NCBI GenBank assembly: GCA_026874595.1
Contig: CM049307.1
Coordinates: 60,642,870 to 60,706,869, forward strand
Length of the DNA stretch: 64,000 nucleotides
DNA from: Sipunculus nudus
Lineage: Eukaryota > Annelida > Sipuncula > Golfingiida > Sipunculidae
Reading direction: 5' to 3'
The notes under the pieces were generated by a model. The model was not told the origin of the DNA, made no database searches, and worked only from the letters and a program-made list of their open reading frames with translations. Made by a program: the position numbers and the translations under genes. Shown here piece after piece: positions 47,301-58,265 of this stretch (position 1 is its first letter; each line of letters begins with the position of its first letter).

Positions 47301-50300
47301 ATTTACCACTTAACATGATAACTGTCAAAGCTAGAGACTTTTCTTCAGGTATATAACTGTATTTAACCAAGATTAAATTGTATACCCAAAATTGGATCTG
47401 AAATTTGTAAATATTTCAAGTTATAAGCATCAATATAAAATCAGTACCTTTAATTTTGCTGATCTTTGACATGTCACTTTTTTTACCTGTAGGTATATTC
47501 ATTTTTAATTTTTATAGCAGGTACACATAATTAATAAACTGTTAAATACTGATTTGAAAATAAATGCTAAAAAATTAGGCTAGTCATTAATTTTTTCAGG
47601 GGCTCTATTGTATTAATTTGCCATTTCATGCAAGCTCCAGGCTGCCCACTTCCGGTCACAACAGCCCTGCCAGGGTAACCTTATAAGTGATGCCACAACA
47701 TTCCAGCATCCCTGCTGTGACAGGTGTACAGTTATTCTTATGTCAACTCCCCCCCCCCCTTCAATCATATCAACCATCCATGACCTATATTACCTGTTCC
47801 TCTCAGACTTTATCTCCATTTGATATTATTTTAGATTTTACCTTCAAGGTCAGTTTCAGCTGAGCACAGTAACCCATAGGTCCCTTGTTGACTGTTGAAT
47901 TTAATAGGGTAGCATGTATATCACAAGTACAAAGAAGTACAAGCATCATTGAAACAAATATTACTCCTGAAATACTGGCATGGATTGCAGTAAAATAATT
48001 TTAGGTGTTTGATATGAATTCAAACCCATCTTGAGCTGCACAGATGTATGAAACCCAAAACAATTGTAGTTTGTACCACAAGTCTTGTAAATGACTTAGC
48101 TATCTGAAATGTATAAATATGCCCATTTTCTATCTGATATGGCAAACCCCTCTTGAAAAATAATCAGGGATATACACGGTGCAAAAATTATTGTAGGTAG
48201 CCCCATTGGTCTTGTATAGGATGAAGCTATCCTAAATGTAGAATTAAATAAATTTTCAGAATTATATAGCAAATTCTGCCTGAGAAATCAGCAGGGATAT
48301 ACACAATGCAAAAATTAATATTTATTTATGTTCATATCGCTAGTCATTTCCTTTAATACAACATTTAGCTCACTTGAGAATTGAAGTTTTGCATATTGTA
48401 TTTGTCACAGATACTTATTTCATGATGAGTAATATAAATAAATTTTATAGATTACTTGAAACTTTTTTTAAGCATGATAGATTGACAGTAATCTCATGTA
48501 TAATTACTTTAAAGTATTACTCATTGTAGGATCCAAATATGGGATAACTGATATCATATGCATTGATCAATTATATAATATGCTTTGATTTTTAGTCCAC
48601 TGCATGCATTTGCATTGATACAATGCATGCATATTGCATTAAGGATGGTTTTAGGATTCCTTTCTTGCTTAAGGATATTTTCCTTGAGTAAGTAAATATT
48701 CCTTAAACATTTGGAAAAATATATGAATTTTCTTACCCCAATCCCAAATGACTTAAAACAAGAAAATATTTTTAAGAAACTATTCCTTATTTTAAGTCCA
48801 ATTTTCTTATTTAAGTTAAATTTCCTTGTTTGTTTCTTATTTAAGATAAATTTCCTTGTTTGTTTCCTAGGTCCTATCAAGAAAATATTTCTAGTTTTTC
48901 AAGTAAAATTTTCTAGATTATATTTAAGGAAATATTTCTTGCCTCACTCCCAAGGATATTTTACTTATATAAAGTTTTTTTTTTCTCATTATAAGAAAGA
49001 GATTTTTGGCAGTGCAGGAACTTCATTTCTTCAGTGCTATTGCATTATATTTACAAAATCTTGGTCAAGTTCAAAGATGGGTGATCTTGACCTACTTTTC
49101 AAGGTCACAGAGCTTAGTATAGAAAAAAACTTAGGAGCTTATTTCTCAGGAAGCATTTGGTGGATTGTTATGAAACATGGTATATACCTCTCCAATTTAA
49201 ATTTATAAATGATTATCAACTTTTGCTAATATTCTAGTTTCGCAATACAATGCTTACAGATACTGGCCTAATGTTAGGTCTGTGGGCGCATAATGACCAC
49301 TTACAGATCGAGTTCGCGTTTCGTCCCAGTTAACCTATTTTTCACCATATGACAGATCCTGAACATAGAAAATTTCATGAAAGACAGAAATTTTCATGAA
49401 AAATGCACATATATTATGCCTGCAGATACTGGCCTGATTTTTGGTGTGTTGCTTGATAATGACCCTTTACAGATCAAGTTTGCATTTTGCCCTTGTTGAC
49501 CTACTTTTGACCATACAACACTTCCTGAACTTAAAAAATTTTACAAAATTTAACAAATGTTTCTAATTTGCTCCAGGTAGGGGCATTCGTGTTGTTCCGA
49601 CACATCTAGTTCATGCTTTTATTTTGTCATATTTTGTCCATGCTAGGCATGTCTGCATTAACGAAAGAAACCAAACTTTTCATTGAGCTTAAACTATGTA
49701 GAGACTTACATTTTGGACAGGGTTTTGGATCTTTTGTCATGACAAATATTGATATTATATTTGTAATCACTGCCAGGTATTAATATTCAAATTTCCCATG
49801 TTAGCCAGGGCTAGCATTCAAAATGATGTGCTGTTTTTTGTTATACACAGACTGGAAGAGTGGTACTGGCAGCAGCTCTAACAGCCCCGGCAGAACATCA
49901 GCATCCCCAGTCACCAATCAGGAGGAAGAAAACTGGGATGAAGAGATAGCTGCTGATGGTCAGTACGGGTACATCCTAATGCAAGAGTGTCTGTGGCTGT
50001 TTAATTATCAGACCTCAGCAGCTATGAAGCATCATAAAGATTTAAGTATCATGAATTAATAAGGCAACCTGGTATATTAGTCAAATTCCTTGTGTAGCCT
50101 ATACTAGTGGTATGCCAATTAATAAGTTATATCAATGATTGGTCATTTTCCAAATTAAATTGGTGATATTTTTTGCATAAATGATCACAATTTCACAAAT
50201 ATGATGGATGCACTTCCAAAGAAATCATATTATTTAAATAAAATATTCTAATTCTGTCAGAAACATAAAAAGATAGGGCACTAAATTGTGAACTACTTAA

Positions 50301-51594
50301 AACTGAACCTTGTGCATTGAATAAGTGTGAACTTCCTGGCCATTACCTTCACTTTTCCATGTGATGTACGAGTCAGGCTTAATTTACCAGGTCAATAATA
50401 TTATATAATTCTGTACAGCAGTTTTTACAGAAATATAGAATGTACATCAATTCATGATAGATGATCAGTCTTTTTTATTTTTCAATCAATTACTATGATT
50501 TTATTGCTGGTTCTTACCACTAGACTTTACCCATCTGAAGCTTGAGACAGTAAAGTTGTAGTTAACCAATTGAAAATTCATATTGAAAATAGAGTTGACA
50601 GGAATGATATACAGTTATTATCAAGACTTCAGAGGTTTCATATGTGAGGGAATAATGATATTAATCTAGAAAAACCTAGTTTATTTAGACATAAGAGCGA
50701 ATATCTGAGGTTCCATCATAATTTCACCATTGTGACAGTGTATACATAAAAGAACATTTTGACTGGCCAGATCCATCATGATAATCTTAGCAGGGAGTTT
50801 TTCTTCCCACAAACCCAGTACTCTTCATAACCAGTAGTTACATAGCATTCATTATAAGACTCTGACTCAACTGCTTCTATCAATATAAGGTTTGCTATAC
50901 AGATAGTTATAGCCAGGGACTTGGCATATGAAGAGAGTGATCCAATTATTGAGACCAAGGTAGTGCAGGTGTCAAAAACCATTCTACTTGAGCAGTGATA
51001 TTCAACTGACTGTGCAATGAAAGCAGTGATTCAGTGGAATAAGTTTTAGAACAAATGTAAAGTGACCACTGTTTCAGTAGTTTACCTACCAAGATGATGC
51101 TACAGCATCAACTCAGGGTCGTGCACAGTGGACCATTTATTATAATGCAGGGTCGGGGATACTGTGCCCAGCAGGTCACAATGCCTGTTTGTGTAGCCTG
51201 CCCACATTCTTGTATCAGAGAATCAGTTTTGTGTAGTCCCAGACTTGCTCACATAGAATATCATATATTGACTACAATGTTGTCAACAGGAACAGATGAT
51301 AGTGATGGATTGTCAGTCCATATATTAATGGGCTAATATTAAACTAATATATATATATATTAGCGACTTTTGGATTAATTTTAGATATAGGGGTTTTTGC
51401 CAAATGTGCTACTGTTAAAGTGTTACGTTATTGTTACAGATAATTGGGATGCAGGATGGGATGAAGAAGCCCCTGAACTACCTCAGCATCACCTCCTGCC
51501 CTCAGATCAGCATGCGCTGCCCGTGGTACGCAGACATCTCCCTGCATTAGCAGTACCTGGCCAGTTTGACGATGTTGACGACAGCGACGTCTAA
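36119..51594 (+). CDS. Leucine-rich-repeat protein, SHOC2/PIRL-like, with acidic Trp-containing tail (7 exons, complete)
   Basis: Exons 36119-37208, 37828-37976, 39154-39285, 40426-40560, 41222-41471, 49851-49958 and 51440-51594 join with consistent phases into 672 residues. Residues about 25-460 are about 18 typical 23-residue LRRs (consensus L..L.L..N.L..LP..F), with one irregular repeat carrying an extra loop near residues 305-316. The rest is non-repetitive: a basic stretch (RDPNLKNNWRGRVRGIQL), a Ser/Asp/Glu-rich segment, and two exons each carrying Asn-Trp-Asp motifs (ENWDEEI; DNWDAGWDEEAPE), ending FDDVDDSDV. There is no signal peptide or membrane helix, so it is probably a cytoplasmic scaffold. 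The ATG at 36119 is used; an upstream in-frame TTG is not a start. I do not recognise a named orthologue; SHOC2-like, LRRD1-like or PIRL-like labels would be guesses. Confidence 0.88.
37828..37976 (+). CDS. LRR gene exon 2
   Basis: Acceptor tgattgacag, phase 1 in; encodes two LRRs (LHELPDSFSNLVNLRYCQL, LTKLEELRLDNNR). The donor after AGG is gtttgt, a weak 5' splice site, and it opens the intron that holds ten competing acceptors. Phase 0 out. Confidence 0.88.
38473..39201 (+). repeat. Minisatellite built from the 3' splice site plus start of an LRR exon
   Basis: Ten copies begin after an AG at 38511, 38597, 38666, 38735, 38804, 38877, 38946, 39015, 39084 and 39153. Spacing is 86, 69, 69, 69, 73, 69, 69, 69 and 69. 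Each unit is 21 bases of intron end (TTGTCTTGTTATCTATTACAG class) plus 48 bases of exon start (LAELPVSF.HLTNLMT). Unit 1 has an in-frame TAA, unit 5 is frameshifted by +4 bases, unit 6 has a decayed AAG acceptor and unit 9 has an in-frame TAG. Only unit 10 continues into a full exon. Confidence 0.95.
39154..39285 (+). CDS. LRR gene exon 3 (last copy of the acceptor array)
   Basis: Acceptor tctattacag, donor gtaagt; phase 0 in and out; 44 codons (LAELPVSFKHLTNLMTLDLF onward) completing two LRRs. It is the tenth copy of the array and the only one followed by a donor in an open frame, so it is taken as the functional exon. Confidence 0.87.
39286..40425. other. LRR gene intron 3, nothing recognised
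   Basis: Unique-looking sequence without repeats or phase-compatible exons. The same holds for intron 4 (40561-41221) and intron 6 (49959-51439), apart from short AT runs. Confidence 0.5.
40426..40560 (+). CDS. LRR gene exon 4
   Basis: Acceptor cttacag, donor gtaaac; phase 0 in and out; 45 codons. NKFGLS closes the last LRR; the rest (YYPPRDPNLKNNWRGRVRG) is a basic, aromatic post-LRR segment. Confidence 0.88.
41222..41471 (+). CDS. LRR gene exon 5
   Basis: Acceptor tggtttcag, donor gttaga; phase 0 in, phase 1 out. Begins with a CK2-like acidic Ser cluster (GSESESDTEED), then an amphipathic basic helix (VMWAAMRRSLALWKS), then an Asp/Glu run. Confidence 0.87.
44112..44167 (+). repeat. (AT)n microsatellite
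   Basis: About 28 uninterrupted AT units. A second (AT)n lies at 44319-44351. Both are inside the 6.2-kb insertion in LRR intron 5. Confidence 0.95.
45350..46285 (+). mobile_element. D element partial copy (interior only)
   Basis: Aligns with about 56770-57710 (for example CCACTGATCTG, TGAGACC.TGTCA, CTAGTAGTT) but lacks both termini. It abuts D copy 3. The left edge is approximate. Confidence 0.65.
46286..47889 (+). mobile_element. D element copy 3, split by a Harbinger-like MITE
   Basis: Head TAAGTCATCTGAGCTATAGC with a GTCCGTCCGTC run; tail CCCATAGGTCCCTTGTTGAC. Interior is AATCCGGCATACTGTTA, a 613-bp insert, then GATGTCCCCAAGATCTCC, where copy 4 reads straight through. Confidence 0.85.
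46409..47021. mobile_element. 613-bp Harbinger-like MITE with TTA target duplication
   Basis: Ends AGCCGGCCGTACATGAGGCG and (inverted) AGCCAGCCATACAGGGAGGC. TTA flanks it at 46406-46408 and 47022-47024, against a single TTA in D copy 4. The interior is full of GCGACAAGTCGC/GCGACATGTCGC-type palindromes. A 3-bp TTA duplication is typical of PIF/Harbinger. Confidence 0.85.
49851..49958 (+). CDS. LRR gene exon 6
   Basis: Acceptor ttatacacag, donor gtcagt; phase 1 in and out. Ser-rich linker, then QEEENWDEEIAADG. The intron before it is 8.4 kb of nested transposons. Confidence 0.82.
51440..51594 (+). CDS. LRR gene exon 7 with stop codon
   Basis: Acceptor attgttacag, phase 1 in. Encodes DNWDAGWDEEAPELPQ, a His/Pro/Leu-rich stretch and FDDVDDSDV, then TAA at 51592-51594. 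The first AATAAA I see downstream is at 53024, inside an F repeat, so the real poly(A) site is uncertain. Confidence 0.85.
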
Positions 51595-51962
51595 TGTTAT
51601 ACATGTTGAGCATGTTTATGTATGTACCATGAAAAGAAGGTATATACAGCTAAGATTGTAATCCAGACACATCTTAGAAGTCCTGAGGTGATATTGCAGT
51701 TTTGATCTTGTCTTTGTGAGTTTAAAATCTGCCTAATCAAGACTGTAATAATCATTTTGGACCACACTATGGACACCTGTTGGCAATGACAAACACAATG
51801 ATAAAGTAAAAAGCACAAAAAGTATCATATATTTAAAAAGCGAGGTTCTGTCAGAGAGTCATTTAACAAACCCAAGAATACCTGCTCAGTGACCTGATCA
51901 CTCAAGACATAGGCAATGCACATGCTTATGGAAAATATAAATTGCCGTCTTGAGTAAGCAAT

Positions 51963-52245
51963 GATCACAAATGCAGTCTGGCATAAGCAGTGATCATAGT
52001 TCCCATCTGGCATACTTGTAAGTAGTCATCTCGGTTGCAATTTGGCACAAGGGGTGATCATAGTTACAATTCAGCTCAAGTGGTGATCACAGCTGCAATC
52101 TGGTACAGGTGTTGATCACAGCTGCAATCTGGTACAAGTGGTGATCACAGCTGCACTCAGGTACAAGTGGTGATCACAATTGCAATATGGTACAAGTGAT
52201 GTTCACAGCTGCAATCTGGTACAAGTGATGATCATAGTTGGTTTG
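51963..52245 (+). repeat. 29-bp tandem repeat with TGATCA cores, 3' of the LRR gene
   Basis: Units GATCACAGCTGCAATCTGGT.. start at 51963, 51992, 52056, 52085, 52114, 52143, 52172, 52201 and 52230, with one irregular 64-bp step. Begins about 370 bp past the stop codon, so probably in the 3'UTR. Confidence 0.9.
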
Positions 52246-52747
52246 GTTTAAGGGACTGTTAAATGTTATATTTGCCTGGATTCAGTCCTGCCTGACATAT
52301 GCATCATACACTGGTGATAGCATGGATCATTTGTTTGCACGAAGTGAGCTGGACTGCAGGGATTAAGATGTTTTATATGTTTATGGCTACAGCACACATT
52401 GCCAGGTTCATACTCAATGCAATATTTGCTATTTTCTTTGCTTAAGATATCTTTGATTTGGAAATGTTACAGTTTTGACAGATGTTAGTATGACAATACA
52501 TGATTTCTCTGTTCATGTCATTTTTGAAAAAGTTTGTTGTATGGATTCAAACAGTGTCTGTGTTGTCATAGAACAGAGTGATGAATTTGAAATTTGCCTG
52601 CAAGGTTTCATATAACCAAACTTTTGATTTGAAGACCATCTCATTTCATCACATTTCTTTCAAATGACTCGGCCTATATATTCTAGTTGCCATATGTAAT
52701 GACAGATTTTCAGGGCAACCAACAAACATACACATTTTAAATGTGAA

Positions 52748-53082
52748 CTAGAAATGTGCATTCTAAGGAATGCAAGCCTCCGCCATGTTGGGGTCCCTTT
52801 TTTGGGATGCTCCCTTATCCGTGTTTGCATTGACTTATTTGGCCCATATTCCCAGGTTCATTCTAGCATTAGTGACATGACATTTGTGAATATTCCTTGG
52901 TGTTCCTAAATCTGGATCATGTGCCAACTTCACCAAAATTTAATCGATTCTTTATTTGCCCATTCCTGAAATGGCCTTAAAATTTAATGAGATTCCACTC
53001 AATATTGCATGAGGTATGTTGTGAATAAATCGACAAGCACTCACACAAACAGGGATGAATGCTTAACCTGGCGGAGGCACAT
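52748..53082. mobile_element. Repeat F copy 3 (complete, Helentron-like)
   Basis: CTAG, then hairpin GCATTCTAAGGAATGC at 52758-52773, then GCCTCCGCC, which recurs inverted as GGCGGAGGC at 53071. This is the same terminal plan as repeat E. Lies in the 3' flank of the LRR gene. Confidence 0.75.
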
Positions 53083-53641
53083 ATATACACCCAATATACA
53101 GGAAATATGAGAGGTGGTGAAATATTTTGTTGCATTTCACTGTCAATTTATAATCTTATATTGTAGGTAAATCAAGTTTTATTTGTAATGTAAACTGTTT
53201 TACATTTAGTCTTAATGAAGGACAACTGTCCTGGGAGTCAAACTCAGATTAAGATTTATATTGCTGCATTCTGCAAATGGTATTTCAAGGAGCCAGTCTT
53301 GCAAATGACCAGCTCCCTAAACTTGTGAAAGAAATTATATATTGAGAACTGCCAGTCCATGGAATTCTGACAAAAATAACAGGTTTTTGTTATACATTAA
53401 TATTAAATAATGTGACAAATTTGTATTTCAAGCCTATGGTGCTAATTAACGTAGATAACCCCACTGTTGGTTAAATAAAATGTTCACCCAGCAGATTAGA
53501 ATGAATCATGGTTCAGGCAAAGACTTCAAGTGGCTTATCCTGTGATACTGTCCCATAAGGAGAGTTGTCTAGGAAATTATCCCACAGAGGAATTTTGGCT
53601 GTGATATACCTCTGACAAAATATTTATCAGAAATTGTTATA

Positions 53642-53924
53642 CAGTGGAGCATTGTTTAACTGAACATTTCAGGGGACAAGGGTTTTGTTCAGATAAACAA
53701 ACGTTCAGATGAACAGTGGTGTGCTAAATAAAATTGTGGCATGTACTACTGGTAATTAGTCAGGACCAGGAGTCAATACACTTGCGATTTTTGTTCTTCT
53801 GATTCAACAAAAAAAGAATTTACTTTTGTAAAAATTTTGGATATGATTTCTGTTCTCAAATTTCATTTACAGATAAATGTTTTTATCTCCAATAAACAGT
53901 ATTTGGATGAACAGTGCTCCACTA
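53642..53924. mobile_element. 283-bp Tigger/pogo-like MITE
   Basis: CAGTGGAGCATTGTTTAACT at the left and its diverged inverse ending GTGCTCCACTA at the right, flanked by TA. CAGTGG-type ends with a TA target fit Tc1/mariner-pogo. Confidence 0.7.
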
Positions 53925-54324
53925 TAAGCTAATATATAATCCCTTAGATTAATGTACGTAATGATAATTACAGTTTTTCACCTTGAGCTTATGATTTGTC
54001 ACTTTTCCATTGTTTAGTTGTATCATTTAATGAAAATATATTAGATGTGGCATTTTGATATGATTTGGATAATGCCTCATGTAATTGGTAATTGTTCAGC
54101 CGGTTTCATTTTGAAAATGCTGTTGACAGTTTTATTTCTTGAACAAATTATTTGCATTGTTATTCCTTAACTCCAGTAATTCAAGTTTTCGTATATTTAG
54201 AATAAAACCAGTCCCTTGAATCCCTATTTATGGGAGTGATTTTATCAAGAAATAGATTAAAGGGGCCTATTCTGACATGTATTAAATACTGATAATCCAT
54301 TGAACCTTATTTAAAACCAGCCCA

Positions 54325-54600
54325 GGAAATGCAGATCCCATCGCACATAGGCTACTTGTTTTGATTATAGCCACATGTTTATTACATGTTGGGCCCACTT
54401 GAATAATTCAAACACATTCAACAAGGACATCTGGCAAGTCTGATGAAACAGAGTTTAGGAAAGGGTGGTTTGCAACTTGTGAAATTTCAACTTCCACACA
54501 TATGCAACCAAATTCTGTATGTGACATGGTTTTTCTGTTTGTCAGCATTGGTGCATGTACTGTGTTTACTTACAGCTTGTAGATAACAGAAATGTTATGA
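54325..54600 (+). repeat. Repeat J copy 1 (uninterrupted)
   Basis: ATCGCACATAGGCTACTTGT through TTCTGTTTGTCAGCATT to CAGCTTGTAGATAA. It matches 55625-55842 plus 58213-58265. Confidence 0.65.
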
Positions 54601-55624
54601 AAACTTGTCGAAACAGGAGTTACCTAAGGTATATAAATATGTATACAGAGTAAGCCAGAAATCACATAAATTTGACAGAAAAGGTATGTGAATAAACAGC
54701 TCTAAAGACCTGTGCACTATGAGTATATTGATGTGCCTTATGTAGTGTGTCACAAAAGACGCAGTTTCTTCCATTACTTGTTACTTAACAGATTTCTTGA
54801 TAAAATCACACCATCATATAGGAATTCAAACAACTGTGTAAACCAATGATTGATTCATATAAGTCAGGTAATTATAATAAGACTTCATATCAATGATAGT
54901 GAAGGCGGGACCTGTAATGAGTAAATGCCATTTGTTTGACATCTAAACTTGATTAGGTCAATAGAGGGTTCTGTACTATTCTTTTAATTTTATTAACGTT
55001 TACCAGGATTTCGATGATTTTATTTTTCAGAATATAACTTCAGTATCAGTGTTCTAATCTGACAAAATGAGTGACATATAATTCATTTCTGCAGTCATTT
55101 TAATGTATTTCTAATGTCGCAAGGTCATATGCTGCTACCTGTGACTCCTTATGTTTCAGTAATTGTTACAGTTGATGCATTTTTGTTTGCTTATGTTTAT
55201 GAACACAGAAAGGTCTGATACAAAAGTGACAGTGATTTTGCAAGGTTAATATGACTGAAATGCTACCACCAAACCATGTGAATACTTCAGTGTAATTTAT
55301 TGCCATGAGCCATGGAAATATTAATCATACCAATAAACTATGGTTTTGATGAGTGCTGGCTTTTAGTCAAAATTTCTGTTTTGTAACAGGATTACTTTAG
55401 ACTTATCTTTTTGTAAACTGATAATATTTCTTTTGGCCTTGCCATATAAATGCAAATGTTTTCACATGCTTCATCAGAAGTACTAGAGCCTGAGCGGTTC
55501 TAATTTGTTACTTTTGTCATGAGACAACTTTTGCGAGTCTCATTTTTAGCTCAGCTGACTATAAGTCACCCCCCTCTTCCATCTATTAGCTATAGATAAT
55601 CCCCTGAACCGCCTGTAGAAATAC

Positions 55625-55842
55625 AGTAGGCGGGATAACGCTGATCACATCGCACACAGGCTATTTGTTTTGTTTATATTCACATTACTAATGAGGGGTA
55701 CCTGCAAAAATAATCCAAGCACATTGAACAAGGACACCTGGCAGCATGTGAGATAACCAGTTTTGCAAAGAGCATTTTGCAACTAGTGACTTTTCAATTC
55801 TTTCAGTTTCCTCACAACCAACCACCTAAGTTGCATGTTTTT
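55625..55842 (+). repeat. Repeat J copy 2, left part (right part at 58213-58265)
   Basis: ATCGCACACAGGCTATTTGT..ACAAGGACACCTGGCA; interrupted by D copy 4 and resuming TTTCTGTTTGTCAGCATT. A short D-like scrap lies just before it at 55547-55570. Confidence 0.65.
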
Positions 55843-58212
55843 AGCTCAGCTGACTATAAGTCATCTGAGCTATAGTCGTGGTCCATTGTCCGTCGTCCGT
55901 CCGTCTGTCCGTCCGTCCGTCCGTCCGTAGATGTGGCACGTTTTGAAACCGTAAGACCTAGGAATCCAAAATTCGGCATAATGTTAGATGTCCCCAAGAT
56001 CTCCTACCAAGCTGAAAACTGGGTGTTTGCAACTTCGTTCCTTTGAGAAATTAAGGAAAAACCTCAATTTTTTATTAAAAACCTATTTTCACACTTCAGG
56101 ACTGCCTAATATCAAAACCACTCATCTGTTTTACCTCATATTTACCATAAATATTCCTCTATATAGTTCCTATGTACATGCCAGAAATTATGTCTGTATT
56201 ATTTAATTTAAAAAAGTTATGGGCCCAAACATAATGCATTTAGTAAAAAATCAGAAAAGATATTTGATCACTTAACACAAAAAATGTTAATGCTATGGAC
56301 CTTTTTTTCCAGTAATATAACTTTAATTAATCAAAATTAAATTGTATACCCAAAATTAGATGAAAATCTTTTAAATTTTTTAAAATATTAATAAAAATAA
56401 AAAATTGGTACCTTAAATTTTGCCCAACTTTGACCATGGCACGTTTTTTTCCTGTAAGTACTGTGGATTTAATTTTCACAGCCTGTTTTTGTTAGCATTT
56501 CAACTGTTAACACCAAAAATTTGAAACCAGTTGATCAAAAACTGTAGATTTTAATCAAGTTTTCAAGCACCCTGTAACATATTGTTTACATCAAGCTAGT
56601 GTTATGCAGTTTGCAAGAGCTCAGCTCCCCAGCTTCAGTTCTAAGTTCCTTAAATTCGGCATACAGTTAGATGTCTCCAAAATGCCCTACCATGCCAAGA
56701 ATTTGGTCACTAGGACATTAGAGATATTAATGAAAAACTTCATTTTTCCATTAAAAACCCATTGTTACACTTCAAGACTGCCTAATATCAAAACCACTGA
56801 TCTGACTTTAATCATAAATAATATACATATTTTTCATTCTCTATGCACATGCCAGAATGATGTCAGTATTGTGTAATTGTTTTAAGTTATGGGCCCAAAC
56901 ATAATGCACTTTGTAAAAAATCAAGAAATATATTTACTCCCTTAACAAGAGCATTGCTGAAGCTAGAGATTTTTTTGTCAGGGATGTAACATTATTTAAT
57001 CAAGATTCAATTGAAAACCCAAAATTAGTTCTGAATTTTTCAAATTTTATTTAGTATAAATATAAAATTTGTACCTTAAATTTTGCCCAACTGTGACCAT
57101 GGCACGTTTGTTTCCCGTGAGCACTGTTGATATAATTTTCATATCATGCACACATAAGCATTTCAGCTTTTCAGTTTAAAAAAGCTGAAAGAAATTGGCC
57201 AAAAATTGTAGCTTTTATTAATGTTTTTTTATGAGACCCTGTCAGACTTTGGCTCTCTCCAGCCCCTCTTGAGTCACCTGTATGTTGACCTTGTTGACCT
57301 TTCATCAAATTATGCACGCTTGAGGCGAGGCATACATGGAATCCAGGCAGCTTATGGCCAGCCACAGTTAATCCAGGTGTCCAACCCAACTCATCTAGTA
57401 GTTTTAACCAAGAACATAACAAAAAACAATAAATTAATAAATTTTTATTGGTTTTTTATAACAAATTAAAGAAAAATAGAAAAGGAATTTGTTAGTTGAT
57501 AAGATAATAACAGGAAATTAACTTGCAGTTACTGATGATATAAGAATCTTGTATCGATGGGTAGAATGTCACATATTCCAAATAACACCATGCAGTCACC
57601 TATGGCATTTTTCAGTTCAATTTTAATGATAAAGAAGTAAATCATATTATTCATTACTAATCATTAGGGATCATATGAAGGAAATTAGACAAAGATGCAG
57701 TTGATAATATTAATCTAGATTCCTGCTGTGTCTAGTGTGTACATTGATGTGAAATTAGTCCAAAATGAATTTTTTAGTTATTTTTTAATATAAATAAAAG
57801 CCATAACACCAGATACTTATGATCATTATTTAAATGTGTGAATTTGGTATATTCTGGATTCTCAACATCATTGTTTGGTGAAAACTGAATAAATTCCAGA
57901 CATGGTGCAAATACTTTGTAATTGTATTTAAATACGAATATGATTTTGTACTCCATTATAAAATTTCTTGCATAAAGAATGGGAATTCAGGTAAAAATGA
58001 AAATATATGAATACTCGTGCAAATACTTTCAAAATGTATTCATGAATGCATTCATGAATATATTCTTTAATATTATTTTAATAATCATATCAGTTATATT
58101 TCATGTATATATTTATATTTATTACCACACAAAACCAGCATGTGCCTCATTTCTAAATAATATTTTTTTATCATATATAACAGCTGAGCGTCGTGACCCA
58201 TAGGTCCCTTGT
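55843..58212 (+). mobile_element. D element copy 4 (complete)
   Basis: Head AGCTCAGCTGACTATAAGTC with a GTCCGTCCGTCC run, tail CATAGGTCCCTTGT. It is an inverted near-copy of 1788-4400. Repeat J flanks it on both sides, and the intact J copy at 54325-54600 shows the empty site. The 60-90-residue frames inside recur between copies but look non-coding. Confidence 0.85.
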
Positions 58213-58265
58213 TTTCTGTTTGTCAGCATTTCTTTAATTTACAAACAGCTTGTAGATAAACAAGC

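Larger units (their letters stand above)
42802..49014. mobile_element. 6.2-kb insertion with CACTGCCAAAAAT terminal inverted repeats
   Basis: CACTGCCAAAAAT..TTCTTAT at the left and its inverse ATAAGAA..ATTTTTGGCAGTG at the right split element G at the point where G copy 1 (near 15760) is continuous. Subterminal regions at both ends hold repeated AAACAAG/AAGGAAAT motifs. No transposase is visible. The interior contains microsatellites and the D copies, so the original element was probably shorter. Superfamily not assigned; any target duplication is very short. Confidence 0.7.
41725..49609 (+). mobile_element. Repeat E copy 2 (forward orientation), outer shell of a nested stack
   Basis: Opens TATGCCCCCGCCACAAAGTG and closes GTGTTGTTCCGACACATCTAG. 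Only 41725-42343 and 49238-49609 are E sequence. Between them lie element G (42344-42801 and 49015-49237) and a 6.2-kb insert. All within LRR intron 5. Confidence 0.75.

Noticed and set aside
48711-49208. 165-codon plus-strand frame, the second longest open stretch
   Set aside because: Low-complexity Phe/Leu/Lys translation of the AT-rich subterminal region of the CACTGCC element, crossing into element G.
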